In this document: positions 22,766 to 34,345 of the stretch, in pieces
How positions within the stretch are numbered: the stretch's first letter is position 1
How the letters are laid out: every line of letters starts with the position of its first letter
DNA from: Grifola frondosa
Taxonomy: Eukaryota > Basidiomycota > Agaricomycetes > Polyporales > Grifolaceae
DNA length: 64,000 nt
Reading direction: 5' to 3'
Assembly (NCBI GenBank): GCA_001683735.1
Contig: LUGG01000023.1
Coordinates: forward strand, 868,001 to 932,000
The notes under the pieces: generated by a model
Database searches by the model: none
Seen by the model: the letters and a program-made list of their open reading frames with translations, nothing else
Told to the model about the DNA's origin: nothing
Position numbers and translations under genes: made by a program

Positions 22766-23857
22766 ATGATTGTTCTCCCTTGGGTTTTCACCACCTTACT
22801 AGCTGCTACTGGATCGCAGGCTTCTGTTTTGACTCTCCTGTCACCGCGCTTCACGATAACCTCGTCCACAGCGACACAGCTCCGCTCAGATCTGTGCGTA
22901 CGCCTGCGCAGCCGTGACGCGTGCACTGACACGTACATCCCACTGCAGTATCCTGCCCGGGGTGAAGCCCTCGCCCCCACTGACTCTCGAATCTACAGAC
23001 GTGCTCAAGCTCACGTTCCAAATTATTGACAAGGATGGGGCCAAAGGCGTGCAGCCGCACCAGACGTTCCTCCGCTTCTACGACGCGGTCTCTGGAGAGG
23101 AGGGTATCCAGCCCGTTAAAGTAACCGCTGGGGGTAAGGCGAAGTTCGAGCTCGTGCGTGTCCCGTTATGCTTCATTTGTTCCGCGAACTGAGTCCAGCT
23201 CACTGCACCGCTCACACTACAGAACATGGCGCGTCCGCCGTCTTCGCTCCCGCCCACGACGAATAACTCGCTGGAAGTTTCTCTGTACCTTGGCTCGTTC
23301 GTGCACGCGCCCGCGAAGTATGAGCTGTTCGACCTCGTCGTTCCCGCCTCGCAGCCACCTCCGCAGCACCCCGACGAACCGAGCTTCCACCCACTCCCGC
23401 CCATCGCGCACACGTTCCGCCCAGAGCAGAAGGTGCCTCCCTCTGCTGTCTCTGCACTATTCGCTGCGCTCGTCATCTCTCCGTGGCTTGTCCTCATAGG
23501 CCTGGTACGTCTACCCTGCCCTATATTTTCGCGCTGCACTGACCGCATGTGCTCTAGTGGGCGCAGATCCGCCCGCGCGTCCCGCACCTCTTCTCCCCGC
23601 ACATCGTGCCATTCCTCGCGACGCTCGGCGCGTTCGAGGCTCTGCTGTTCTGGTACTGGGTCGACTTGAAGCTCGGCCAAGTGCTGCTATACGGCGGCGC
23701 GCTTGGTCTGGTCACCGCCCTCGCGGGGAAGCAGGCCCTTGCTACCCGGGTGAATGGAGGGTGGGCAGAAAATAAAATAACCTGTCGTGTAAAAACCGGA
23801 TCGATACCTAACATGTTTCTCGTCGTACCACATCACCCGCCAGCTTGTTATCGTTGA
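22766..23857 (+). CDS. SWP1: Oligosaccharyltransferase subunit SWP1 / ribophorin II
   Basis: Non-catalytic subunit of the ER oligosaccharyltransferase complex, which moves the lipid-linked glycan to Asn in nascent proteins. The ATG at 22766 gives a signal peptide (MIVLPWVFTTLLAATGSQA) and is preferred over the longer open frame. Four exons: 22766-22893, 22949-23153, 23223-23504, 23558-23857. Conserved blocks: LTLESTDVLKLTFQIIDKDG, QPHQTFLRFYD, NSLEVSLYLGSFVHAPAKYE, FRPEQKVPPSAVSALF, then three predicted membrane segments (VISPWLVLIGLW, PFLATLGAFEALLFWYWVDL, LLYGGALGLVTALAGKQAL). The last 25 or so residues after GKQALATR are atypical, so the true end may lie at a missed splice. It sits between two GH47 genes, with tRNA-Cys just upstream. 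Confidence 0.9.
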
Positions 23858-24603
23858 CTGCTAAATATGGAAGATATCCTATATAAGCGCCTGCACTTGA
23901 CTTCCACCTATTTTGCAGGTGCGTCTGGGGTCCGACCCGACCTGATTCGTTTGGAACAGCCTTCAGTGTGGATCGGAGTTGGGCTGTAAATCTCCATGAT
24001 ACCCGCATGATGGTGAAAGACCTTTTTTCCGCACAGTCTACTTTAAATGTCGGATCTTCAGCAAGTTTCGGGATGGAATAATTGGTAATTCGCGGCGGTG
24101 TCAATGTTGCAGGTAAGTCGGTCGTGAGCATAGTGTGATCGAAATGATCTTCTTCTCGTATTAAGTTTTTATAATGCGAAGATCGGTACTTTTCGTGCGG
24201 TGAGTCGAATCGGCTGTTTCAGCGCCGACTGACAAATGAATGGCTGTATTCAGTTCTCATACACAATCACTACCCTCTGTCGCTTCGTATAAGCAGGGAT
24301 GGCCTGGCCAAGCATTGCATCCCTCAGTTATGTTTCACATGGTCCATGCCTCACGCCGAGACATATTCTGAATATATGTACCACCATGTGGTTTCTAATC
24401 GCTCGATGCCCGGCTCTCAATATTACAACTAGTTTCTACACATCGGGGACCGCTATTCTGTCGCGAGCAACCATGCGAGTAGTAGCCGAGCCACAGCTAA
24501 TAGTGTTTCACTTCAGGCACCTCGTTTGCAGGCGCACTGCAACAGCTGGAACATGCGGCACATCTTTTCCGTATGGCCTCCCAGGAGCCCAACGAAACAG
24601 CCA
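23858..24603. other. Intergenic, no recognised gene
   Basis: Holds the SWP1 3' end and the GH47 gene 2 upstream region. A + frame at 24299-24652 has no motif and overlaps the TATA box. Confidence 0.4.
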
Positions 24604-24610
24604 TATATAT
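24604..24610 (+). promoter_or_regulatory. TATA box of GH47 gene 2
   Basis: TATATAT, about 50 bases before the ATG at 24656. Confidence 0.55.
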
Positions 24611-24655
24611 GGGCTATGGCGCTCGAACAATTTCGTCGGATCCTTACCTTGAGTC

Positions 24656-27225
24656 ATGGCCATCCGACATATCCGCAGTCTTGTCCTCGCTCTTGCATGC
24701 CTTAGAGACGTCTCTAGCGTCCTCGGAGGCCAGGTGCAGAGCTCCTCCATCACGCTGCCCTCGGATGCGGGCCAGAATCGTATCGCCGTCAATAACATCC
24801 TCGCGGACAGCTGGAACTCGTACTTGTACGTTTCCAGGTTATCTGTGCGAGAACACGGACTAATTTTTTTTGCGGACAGGCAGTTTGCTTTTCCGCAGGA
24901 TGACCTGATTCCGACTAGTAAGAGTGGAATCAACGACCGCAATGGCTGGAGTGCGACCGTTGTTGATGCCCTGTCCACTTTGGTCAGTGCATAGGTTTCT
25001 TACACCTGTCTCCGTGCTAATATTTCAGCATTTGTAGTTCGTGATAGGACAAGACGTTTGTCAGAGCAGTTTTGCTCGTGATTATGTCCTCATAAATTTG
25101 TTTCACGCAGGTTGTCTTCGAATCGGCAGTAAACTACACCGCCACGATCAATTTCAATCTCTCCAGCACCGCTGGCACCGTCAGGTATTTCTCTCCGCCT
25201 TCGGCCCCGCCCACTTGCACCAGTGATTGACTACCATGGCGACAGCGTGTTCGAGACGACCATCAGATATATCGGTGGCATGCTCAGTGCGTACGAGCTG
25301 AGCGGCAATAAGTATCCGGCGCTGCTCAGCCAAGCGAAAATCCTTGCCAACAAACTGAGCGTCGCGTGGGTTGGGGTGAGTTGATGGGGACCGACTGGTC
25401 TGTGCCACCTTCGTTGACGGATAGTTAGAGCAATGCTGTGCCATTCCCGCAAGTGGATTTCAGTCGCAATCAGCCGGCTCTGTTTTTGGTGAGCTCATGT
25501 TGGCAGGTTTGCTAATTCAATATCTCACATCCATGTCTGACACAGTCAACTGTGGCCGAAGCTGGCTCAGTGAGTCACACTCAGATTTTGCGCTAATACT
25601 TGTCCTGACCCTTCTGTGCAGCTGACGTTAGAATGGTGGAAACTAGCGTGCGTATCAATTATCGTCAACAGGATCCGTGTTGACCTAATTTGCTGTTGAC
25701 ACAGACAATACACTGGCAATGACAGGTACCGCCAACTTGCAGAAAAGTCTGTCAGACATCTTATCAAGCTCGTAAGCCTGTGCGATACTCAAATACCAAT
25801 TAATTAACTGACTTTGGGGGGATCCCTTGTTCAGCCAGCACCCATTCCTGGTTCGTAGCCGCTCACTTCTTATGTATCCCACGATGCTGAGATATTTTTC
25901 TCGGTAGGTATTCCCGCTCAAGGGATCAACCCATCTTCTGGTCGGTCCGTGGGTGATTTTGTAGTGGGTACAGTTAGCACTTACCGGGAGTAGTTCAATA
26001 ACCAAGTCTCTTCCGTCAGACGTGGGGAGGAGGAACAGACAGTTACTTGGAGTACTTGATCAAGTATGCCCGACTGACCAACACTAACGACAATGTATTT
26101 GCGGACACGTGGGCGACCGCAGTAGATTCTTCCATGAGGATTCTTGCGAGAGTGCGTGTATTCAATATATCGAACCCCAGCGTACGTTCTTACGATTTGG
26201 TTTAGACTTCGACCGTCGGGAACCATCAATATGTCGCGGACCTCAACTCTGGTCGAATTTCGCACGTGGGCTCTCATCTGGCTTGTTTCTTGGCAGGAAA
26301 TTGGCTGCTAGGTAAGGGCCAATTGTTGAACACCTGTGTTCTGACAAGACCTCATGGACTGCCGCAGGCGGCAAATTATTGAACAATGACACCATCGTCA
26401 ACTTTGCCCTGGCAGCTAACCAGGCTTGTTGGAACACGTATGCTAGCACTGCGTGAGTACCCTCCCTGCGACATCGTTATCGCTGACTGACCGGCGTTCA
26501 CAGTACGGGCATCGGCCCTGAGGCTTTCGGGTACTTCTCATCTGACGGGACATTTACCGGCACTAACCCCTCCCGGAGGGACATCGACTTCTACAATAAG
26601 CATGGATTCTTCATCCTACCAGGCGACACGTTCTACGACATGCGCCCCGAGGTGCTGGAGTCCAACTTCTACGCGTGGCGCGTCACCGGCGACACAAAAT
26701 ACTACCAACGAGCCGTCAGTGCGACCAACAGCTTCAAGACGTTCCTCAAAGCCCCCGCGGCGTACTCACCCATCAATAATGTCAACTCGCCTAATTCGGG
26801 CTTCATGGGTCACATGGAGAGCTTCTGGTTCGCGGAGGTGCTCAAATACCTGTACGCAATATGCTACTAATTTGTGGATCTCGCTGACGACAGTGCGCAT
26901 AGATACTTGACGTTCGACGACCCCAGCCGGTTTAGTTTGGACGACTGTAAGTACATTGTTCTCTCCCCACGGTCGCGAGACAATATTCTGACTTCACGCC
27001 AACTGCAGACGTGTTCAACACTGAAGGCCACTTGTTCAAGGCTCCTGCAGCTAAGCCAGTCTATGGAGTGGCAAACTAAGGGGCGCTCATGAATTCGGAC
27101 CTTTCAAGACCAACTCGGGCACAGTGCCGCAAGCCAGCCCGAAGGCGACGGGTTTCCATAAATCACCCTCGTCTAAAACTCGTCCTAGAGCGTCGCCGCA
27201 AATCAGTCCTATCTTACTGCATTGA
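24656..27225 (+). CDS. Secreted GH47 alpha-mannosidase-like protein, paralog 2
   Basis: Signal peptide MAIRHIRSLVLALACL, nearly identical to paralog 3. Same block order and intron layout as paralog 1: [122 protein letters not shown]. The acid position is Asp, and His in HDDL is Gln here, so the active site differs further from the family. Read literally, the frame stops at TAA 27077. Adding one base in GGAGTGG (27065-27070) restores a tail (GSGKLRGAHEFGPFKT) that matches paralogs 1 and 3 and runs to TGA at 27223; I use that end. Confidence 0.86.
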
Positions 27226-28104
27226 TTGAAGGCGTTTTCTTATTTTGCGGGGATTTCGTCTTTTGCTATTTCTCTTGGTTAATTCATCGGGATTGCTTTC
27301 GATGTTCAAATAGACTGCTCTGTTTGTTTCACTTATATATCACTGTCGATAATCTGTATATTTGCTAGGAATGGTTGCAGAGAGAAGCATGACACGGCTA
27401 GCGACCCTCCGGAAGCGTAACCCAGTGTTGCTTCTTGTTATTCGCGAATTTTCTTATGAAAAGTCGGCAGACAGGTTTGTAAGTCCTGTGCCCAACGGAA
27501 ACGTCAGCCCAGTTAAAGAAGCCCGCGTGTCTACAGCGAGAACACTCAGTATATTCACCTACCGCTTCCACTTCATTGCCGATCACAATATTCGTGTAAA
27601 CCCGCCGGTCATCCATCATCACTTGCCTGTAGAAAGTTTCAGAATGACGCGCGATTATGTCCAGTCGATGATTGAGCGAATAGCCCGACTCATGGTTGAA
27701 AGCAGAATAGGATGAGGCGTTTTACTCCTGTGTACGGTGTCACTGACCGGGAGCACTTCGAAGGACAATCAAATAGTACCTTAATATACTCGCCGTTGCA
27801 ATTCAACTGGTGTTCACACCATCGTGCTTCCCTTACTGTCGGGCTGGTTGCTCCTATACATGCAGACGCAGTGTGCGTGGTACATCAGGTTCCTCTTGGG
27901 TCCAGGGCCTAACCGGCCGCATTCTCAGAAGTCTGTGATCGGACGTGACGCTCAATGCGATCGAGTGATCTTCTTGTTAAGCCACAGCCACATGCTTGTC
28001 AACAAATTTTTCCAAAGATCGCCAAGCAGGTCTCTTCATCGCAAAAAACATCGTTCTGCCACATTTGAGTCACAATATGAAAATCTCATCTATCTGAAAT
28101 TTAT
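27226..28104. other. Convergent intergenic region; uncharacterised open frame
   Basis: The space between the 3' ends of GH47 genes 2 and 3. A + frame from ATG 27371 to 27715 (about 114 codons) is open but has no recognised motif, and a minus frame overlaps it. I do not support it as a gene. Confidence 0.35.
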
Positions 28105-30761
28105 TCAGACTATCTTTGTACATACTAATGCCTTCAAAAGAGACCCATTCAGCCATCGTAATAGTTCTTCAAGCTCAACCATTCGACAAGTCCTCATTTC
28201 CTTCAGTTCGACACCTTGATAGGGATCGGCCGAGGTACTGAGCTCGGGTTGGTCCGAGAAGAGGGAGAACCGGACGGTTTCTTCACCACGAGGACTGACT
28301 TGAGGGAGTGGTCCTGATGTGGTCTTGAAGGGGGAGAACTCGGAGGCGCTCCTCAATTGGCCACTTCCGTATACTGACAGCTCCGCGGGAGCCTTGAATG
28401 GGTGTCCCTCGGTATTGAACACAACTAGAGGAATCGAGATCAGCTCCTTACCCACAGAACCAGAAAAAAAGAGGATGCCCACAGTTATCCAAGCTGATAT
28501 TGTTAGGGTCGTCGAATGTCAGATACCTGTGTCAGATATGGATCAGTAAGTTAGCAGACATGATGAACAAAATTTACGCACAAGTACTTGAGCACCTCCG
28601 CAAACCAGAAGCTTTCCATATTATCGATGAAGCCACCACTGGGATTGTTGACGTCATTCAGGGCGCGTAGGCGACACCAGCTCTGAGGAATTCATTGAAG
28701 CTGTTCATGGCGCTGACGGCGCGATCATAATATTTGGTGTCGCCAGTGACACGCCACGCGTAGAAGTTCGACTCGAGCACCTCCGGGCGCATGTCGTAGA
28801 ACGAATCACCGGGGAGGATGAAGAATCCGTGCTCGTCGTAGAATTCGAGGTCACTCTGGGATGGGGACGTGCCGGAATCTCCATCAGAAGAGATATACCC
28901 AAATGCCTCCGGACCAATGCCAGTACTGCACGGGTGTGTGAGCCCCGAGGAGTGAGAAATAATAGAACAAAGAGACTCACGCAGTGCTAGCATACGTATT
29001 CCAACACGCGTCATTGGCAGCGAGAGCGAAATTCACGATTGTGTCGTTGTTCGTCAGCTTGCCACCTATATTACGATCAGTTCCGGTTCAATCGCCGGGA
29101 ACAAATCGCCTTCACCTAGCAACCAATTTCCTGCGAAGAAGCAAGCCAAATGAGAGCCAACGTGTGAAATTTGGCCGTTGTTGAGATCTGCTAGGTACTG
29201 GAAGTTGCCAACAGTCGAAGTCTAAATAAACGATGAGAATATGGAGGACGTGATGCGCATGAGATTTACTCACCCTAGCAAGCGTCCTAATCGAAGAATC
29301 CACTGCAGTGGACCAGGTGTCCGCGAACAGATTGTCGTCGGTATTGGTAATACGAGCATACTTGATTAGGTACTCCAGGTAACTGTCTGTTCCTCCTCCC
29401 CACGTCTAACATCATTGCCATGACTAAATTAGACGCATGATATGCCTTTCCTGTACTCACCACGAAATCTCCCACGGGAGACCCAGAAGAAGGATCGATT
29501 CCCTGGGCGGGGATACCTGCGAAGGTGGAGTGTTGGCTTTTCAAAGGTGTAGTAAAAAGGTAGTTCGGAAACACGAACCAGGAATGGGTGCGGGCTAAAC
29601 GAGAGTGAAGAATTATCAGATTGTTCCGAGGTAGTACGTACGGTGAGACTCACGTTATTCGCAATCAGCCTTACAGAATTCTCAGCAAGCTGGCGGAATA
29701 TGTCATTGCCGGTGTATTCGCTGTGTGAAGAAAATTATCAAAATCATGCGTGCAGTTTCGGACATGAGATGTATGCATACGCAAGTCTTGACCATTCAAG
29801 CGTCAACTACATGGATATGGACATAGTCAGCGGCTTTAAATTGGGATCTTCCGATGAACACTCACTGTGCCAGCTTCGGCGACATTCGACTGATGGTATG
29901 TGAGCCTCTGGAAAGATGATAAAACCACGATAATCTCACCGTTGCAATAGAGGGCTGATTGCTGCTGAAATCTACCTCACCGAATGGGACAGCATTGCTC
30001 TATGGGTAACCTCAATGAGCTGGTCCCGAATATATGCTGTATTGAACTCACCCCAACCCATGCAGCGCTCAGCTTGTTCGCGAGAGTTTCGGCTTGGGTA
30101 ATCAACGCGGGGAACGCGTTACCACTCAGCTCGTATGCGCTGAGCATGCTGCCCATGTATCGAATTGTAGTCTCGAAAACACTGTTGCAGAAGTCAGCGG
30201 ATGCTTGATTTAGCAATAGTAATCGGCATACCTGACAGTGCTGTCGGTGTTCGACATGCTGAAGTCGATGGTGGCCGTGTAGTTTACGGCTGATTCGAAG
30301 ACATCCTATAATGATCAAATATGAGAACACTAACCAGCGTGCGTACGGCTCACAAACCGGTTGGTCGATCAAAAACTAAATATAATTTTTAGATTCAGTA
30401 TGGATGGAACGATATCAGACCATCGCACTGACCAACATAGTCAGCGCATCCACAATGCTTGCACCCCAGCCATTGTGACTGTCGACGAAGCTCTCACTTA
30501 TTGGAGCCAAGTCATCATGAGGCAAGGCAAACTGCCTATAGTTACGACATTAGTGAACAACTCTAGAAAGGTGGTCCCAGTGAGATCATACAAGTATGAG
30601 TTATAGCTAGTGGCCAAAATGTTGACGACCGAACCACGATTCTGCGCGGCATCCGAGGGCAAGGTAATAGAAGAGTTCTGCACTTGCCCTGCGAGAACGC
30701 TGGACACATCTCCGAGGCATACAAGAGCCAGGAGAAGGCTGCGGATGTGTCGGATAGCCAT
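28105..30761 (-). CDS. Secreted GH47 alpha-mannosidase-like protein, paralog 3
   Basis: Divergent in orientation from paralogs 1 and 2 but clearly the closest relative of paralog 2 at the N-terminus (MAIRHIRSLLLALVCLGDVS, signal peptide). Blocks: [49 protein letters not shown] region near 29360, [65 protein letters not shown]. The acid position is Asp as in the other two. A single base appears missing in the run at 28661-28663: the frame stops just after GVAYAP, while one added base continues into NDVNNPSGGFIDNMESFWF as in the paralogs. The C-terminal tail runs on to 28105. Confidence 0.86.
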
Positions 30762-30810
30762 AACTAGAGGTAGGTAACACGATGAAGATGCTCGAAACGA
30801 GACAGGTCAT

Positions 30811-30817
30811 ATTTATA
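30811..30817 (-). promoter_or_regulatory. TATA box of GH47 gene 3
   Basis: TATAAAT on the minus strand, 50 bases before the ATG at 30761. Confidence 0.55.
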
Positions 30818-31488
30818 CTCGTTCCTTCCGCTTCCCAGAGTACCTTTGACATGAAACATGACACTGCACACGTTAGAGCCGTTTCGAGGTGTCTCCGTAC
30901 GAGAGCATCCCGATCAACACCGATGTAAAACGCTGGAACTGAATGTACATCAGTATATTTTGGATACCTATGCATCAATTTGCATTGGACTTCGGCGGAG
31001 GCAAACTCACCGCCATTCACATGATTGCTGCCGACTGAATGGGAGTGACTGATGCAAGCAATAGTAATCAATTGAAACATCATACCCGCTCCTCACCGGG
31101 GCAAGTAGTTTGAAGCCGACGAGTATCCAGGCATCGGGAGACAGTGCCTCGTCCTGGGCGAACCGCCGAAAGGCAGAAGTCTATGTAAGATAGAATGCGA
31201 CATCAGTAAGCCACCCGACCTCTCGATGTACTCGTGATAGCAAGAACGCATGGTCCAGGGCACTAACGCTTGGGAGCAGGACATATCATACGTGGAAGGC
31301 TTCTGATACGGCGGGTACACGTACGAAAGTTAGAGAAATTCATATTTGGTCAATGTACGGAAGCCATCCTCAAAGCGGTCCACCCATGCCGGCCTGATCG
31401 GGCACGACAGAAATATATCCAAGCAAAAGCCAAAGTGACACGGAGTAGATAGTCGTATATAGTGCAGATAATCAGCCAGCGAAGGGGC
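30818..31488. other. Intergenic, no recognised gene
   Basis: Upstream region of GH47 gene 3 and 3' side of the F-box gene. Short frames only. Confidence 0.4.
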
Positions 31489-34004
31489 TTAATGATTCAC
31501 ATCCTTGAGGCAGAAGAAGTCCTCATCACCAAACCATACGATACCGTGTCTGAAATTAGATATCCCATCAGCACTTAACCATCAGACAAATAAGTTGGTA
31601 ACTTACTTTTCCTTCATGTGCGACCTCAGACCATTGAAGTTATATGTTTTATTTTTCTTTGCGAGCCTATCTAATTTGCAAACTGACTCTGTAGGCGGAA
31701 GTGTTGCCTGCTCCGTTGCCATCGGCGCTTGCGTTTCATGTGCATCAACAACGGCGGCTGAACCATCGGCGTAAACCCGACTCTGTAGGCAGTGTCTGCA
31801 GCCATATGCCGTAGAAGCGATCTTCAGGTTCTGGGCATTTGCAGCGCCATGAGACATGTCCCAGAGCTCTGTTGCCAACCCATACTCAATCGGATGTTGG
31901 AGAATCCGATCAGCCTCCTTTGCATTAAGCACCGCAACCTGAGGTGTTTCGTGGCGCTTGCAGTGACGGACCTATTCGTAGTCAATTTGACATCGTAAAC
32001 ACTCCGCATGGAACAATGATGCTCACGAGGGTCTGGACGTTCATCAAAATTGCCGATGAGCATGACAAACATTGGATACAATTGCCGAGCGCTTCCATCT
32101 TATCCAGGGACTCTGCGTCTTCAGCAACCGTGTCACAAAGCGTCAGAACTTGAGTTACGGCGTCGATAACCTATATAACCGATATCAGTGGCGTGAGGTG
32201 GCGAAAGAACGAGAATAAAGGTACGAACATGCTGATCCGGAACAAATTGAGTCGGATCCCAGATTTCTTTTGCCCGTTGTTTCTTGTTCAGGTGAGCGCA
32301 TCGGTGGGCGCAAGCACCAGCAAAGTCGAGGCAGTTATGCTCAAGGTATTTCTTCGGTACCTTGTCGCACTTCTTGCACTTGAACCTTGCCGTAAGCCTA
32401 TCTACTGGGTGCAGTTTCTTCTTGCTGATGTTTTTCCAATCCGAAAATCCGAGAACTCGGGCGAGCGACGCCCTCGCTGACACTCTCCATTGATCAAGAT
32501 TTTCCCTCAGAACATTGGCCACGAATGAGCCTTCCAAATTCTTAGCAACGGTGCATTTGGGGTCCAAAGGATTCGATTGTAGAACCTTGATGATGGGGAG
32601 CTTGCGGAATTCCGGCAACGTCGGCAGCACTTGCTTGTCAGCAGCGGCCCTTAACCGATTGTAGTGCTCTTCCACGTCACTCCGCCGTTTCTGGTGGGCG
32701 TGCTCGGCCTGTTTACGCTCTCGGGTCTCGAAGTTTTTCACGATCTCTCGTTCAATCGCGGGACGGATTGGGTCGAAATCTGAAGTAATCAACTGGGCGC
32801 TAAATAAAGTACGCAATGTCGATGTCATACCTTTGTCGGTTATTTTTTCAAATGACAAGTTCTTGGAATGCAATAGGCGACTGAAGCTCGCGCTTTGCAG
32901 CAGATCCCAGACAGGCCAACCTTCCCGACTTGCAATCCTCGCCCCTCTAAAGAATGTGACAAACCACATGAGCAGTTGTTGAGACGTGATAGAATGATGC
33001 AAATATTACGTTTCTTTGTTATTAACCCTGACAATTTCCTCGCGTGCGTTTCTTTTATCTCTCCATTCTATCAACTTGACGGCGGCTTAAAAGGCCAGTA
33101 CGTCAGAGCTTAGCTTGAACGAACAGTAACGCAGCTAACTGACTTCCATAATGATAGGCAATCTGTCTGCCCGGGCCTGTTTCGTCTGGACGTATTCTGT
33201 GAGTGCACCAGGAAGGTGAAGCACGCGATTGTATTCATCGACAGCTTCATCCCAATCGCTCTCGCGAACGTAAATAAGATTTTTGATAGCTGTGGATCAT
33301 ATTAGCCTAGACGTGATCTGGGGTAAATAGCCTGACTTGCATTGTGGTTCGAGAGGTGTCATCCATCGCACCAAATCTATATACTCAGGAGGACCAATAT
33401 CGTGATATAGATGGTGTGATTTCATCTTTTTCCTACTAATGAGATCAGAAGGTTAACACGGGTAGTACTGTGTAAGCTACCTGAAATCAACAAGGCAACC
33501 GGCCTTGACGATGCCATTGTGAGGGACAAATAAGGTTGACGTAGACCAGATTGCGTACTTTTTTGCATAGACGTGCTCGAAGACTGAATGAATAATACAT
33601 CCGTCTAGTGTCCGTTCCACAAATCTAGAGGAGGGGGTAAACAAGGCATAAGGCTAGTGACTTGACGATGTTTGGCGATTGATTCGTACCTCACACTGCC
33701 CACCATCGAACAGGAAAGCTGCGTACGACGCTTCGGTGAAGTTAGGGGTAGGATCCGGCACAGGATAGGGCACACAGCATTCTCTAGCTTTCCGCCAGAT
33801 GAAGGTTGTAGAGGGGTTATTAACCAGAGTCGCACAAAAGTATTTGTTGCAGCGAGCGAGGGCCAGAATGTCCGCAGGTGAAAGTACATGAGATAATATT
33901 TCCGCCAGAATCTCCACAGGAACACGGGCAATACTGCATGAGCCAAGCTGTTTGTTGTGCACATGTGAGACATGAGTTTTCTTCATTTTTTTAGATGTGG
34001 CCAT
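31489..34004 (-). CDS. F-box protein with C-terminal zinc-ribbon-like module
   Basis: Putative substrate adaptor of an SCF ubiquitin ligase. N-terminal F-box: ARVPVEILAEILSHVLSPAD then ILALARCNKYFCATLV (residues about 25-65). Then a FDGGQCE/ICGTDTRRMYY cysteine pair, a central charged helical region (ERKQAEHAHQKRRSDVEEHY), a Cys/His cluster RFKCKKCDKV, DFAGACAHRCAH, and the terminal FNGLRSHMKEKHGIVWFGDE, itself like a C2H2 finger with YGCRHC upstream. This architecture is a large mushroom-specific F-box family. Stop TAA at 31489. One extra A in the run at 33559-33564 shifts the frame between LCKK and YAIWSTST. Confidence 0.82.
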
Positions 34005-34345
34005 GATAGTTGTTGCTTTTAGAAAGACTCCTTGAATTTGAGAAGAATAACGAGCAACTCAGACGAGGAATAGTGTCCACGAGCAGAGCACGAAAGTCAA
34101 TGAGAACGACAATGAAAGCGAGGAGAGGGAGGCGGACAAAATCCAACAGACCCATACAATGGGCGCCACTTCGACTGTGCATAACGTAATCGACTTGACA
34201 AAATCATCACAATCCAAAAAAATTTATAACCGAGGCCGCCGAAATACTGCAACTTGTACATCGTACTCATTCCGACAACAATCGAGACAATACTCAAGTG
34301 TCATATAAGTTTCATACTATTCCGCGACACACAGCATAGACGTAG

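Noticed and set aside
27371..27715. Open frame of about 114 codons between GH47 genes 2 and 3
   Set aside because: No recognised motif, an overlapping frame on the other strand, and a position between two 3' ends. Not supported as a gene.
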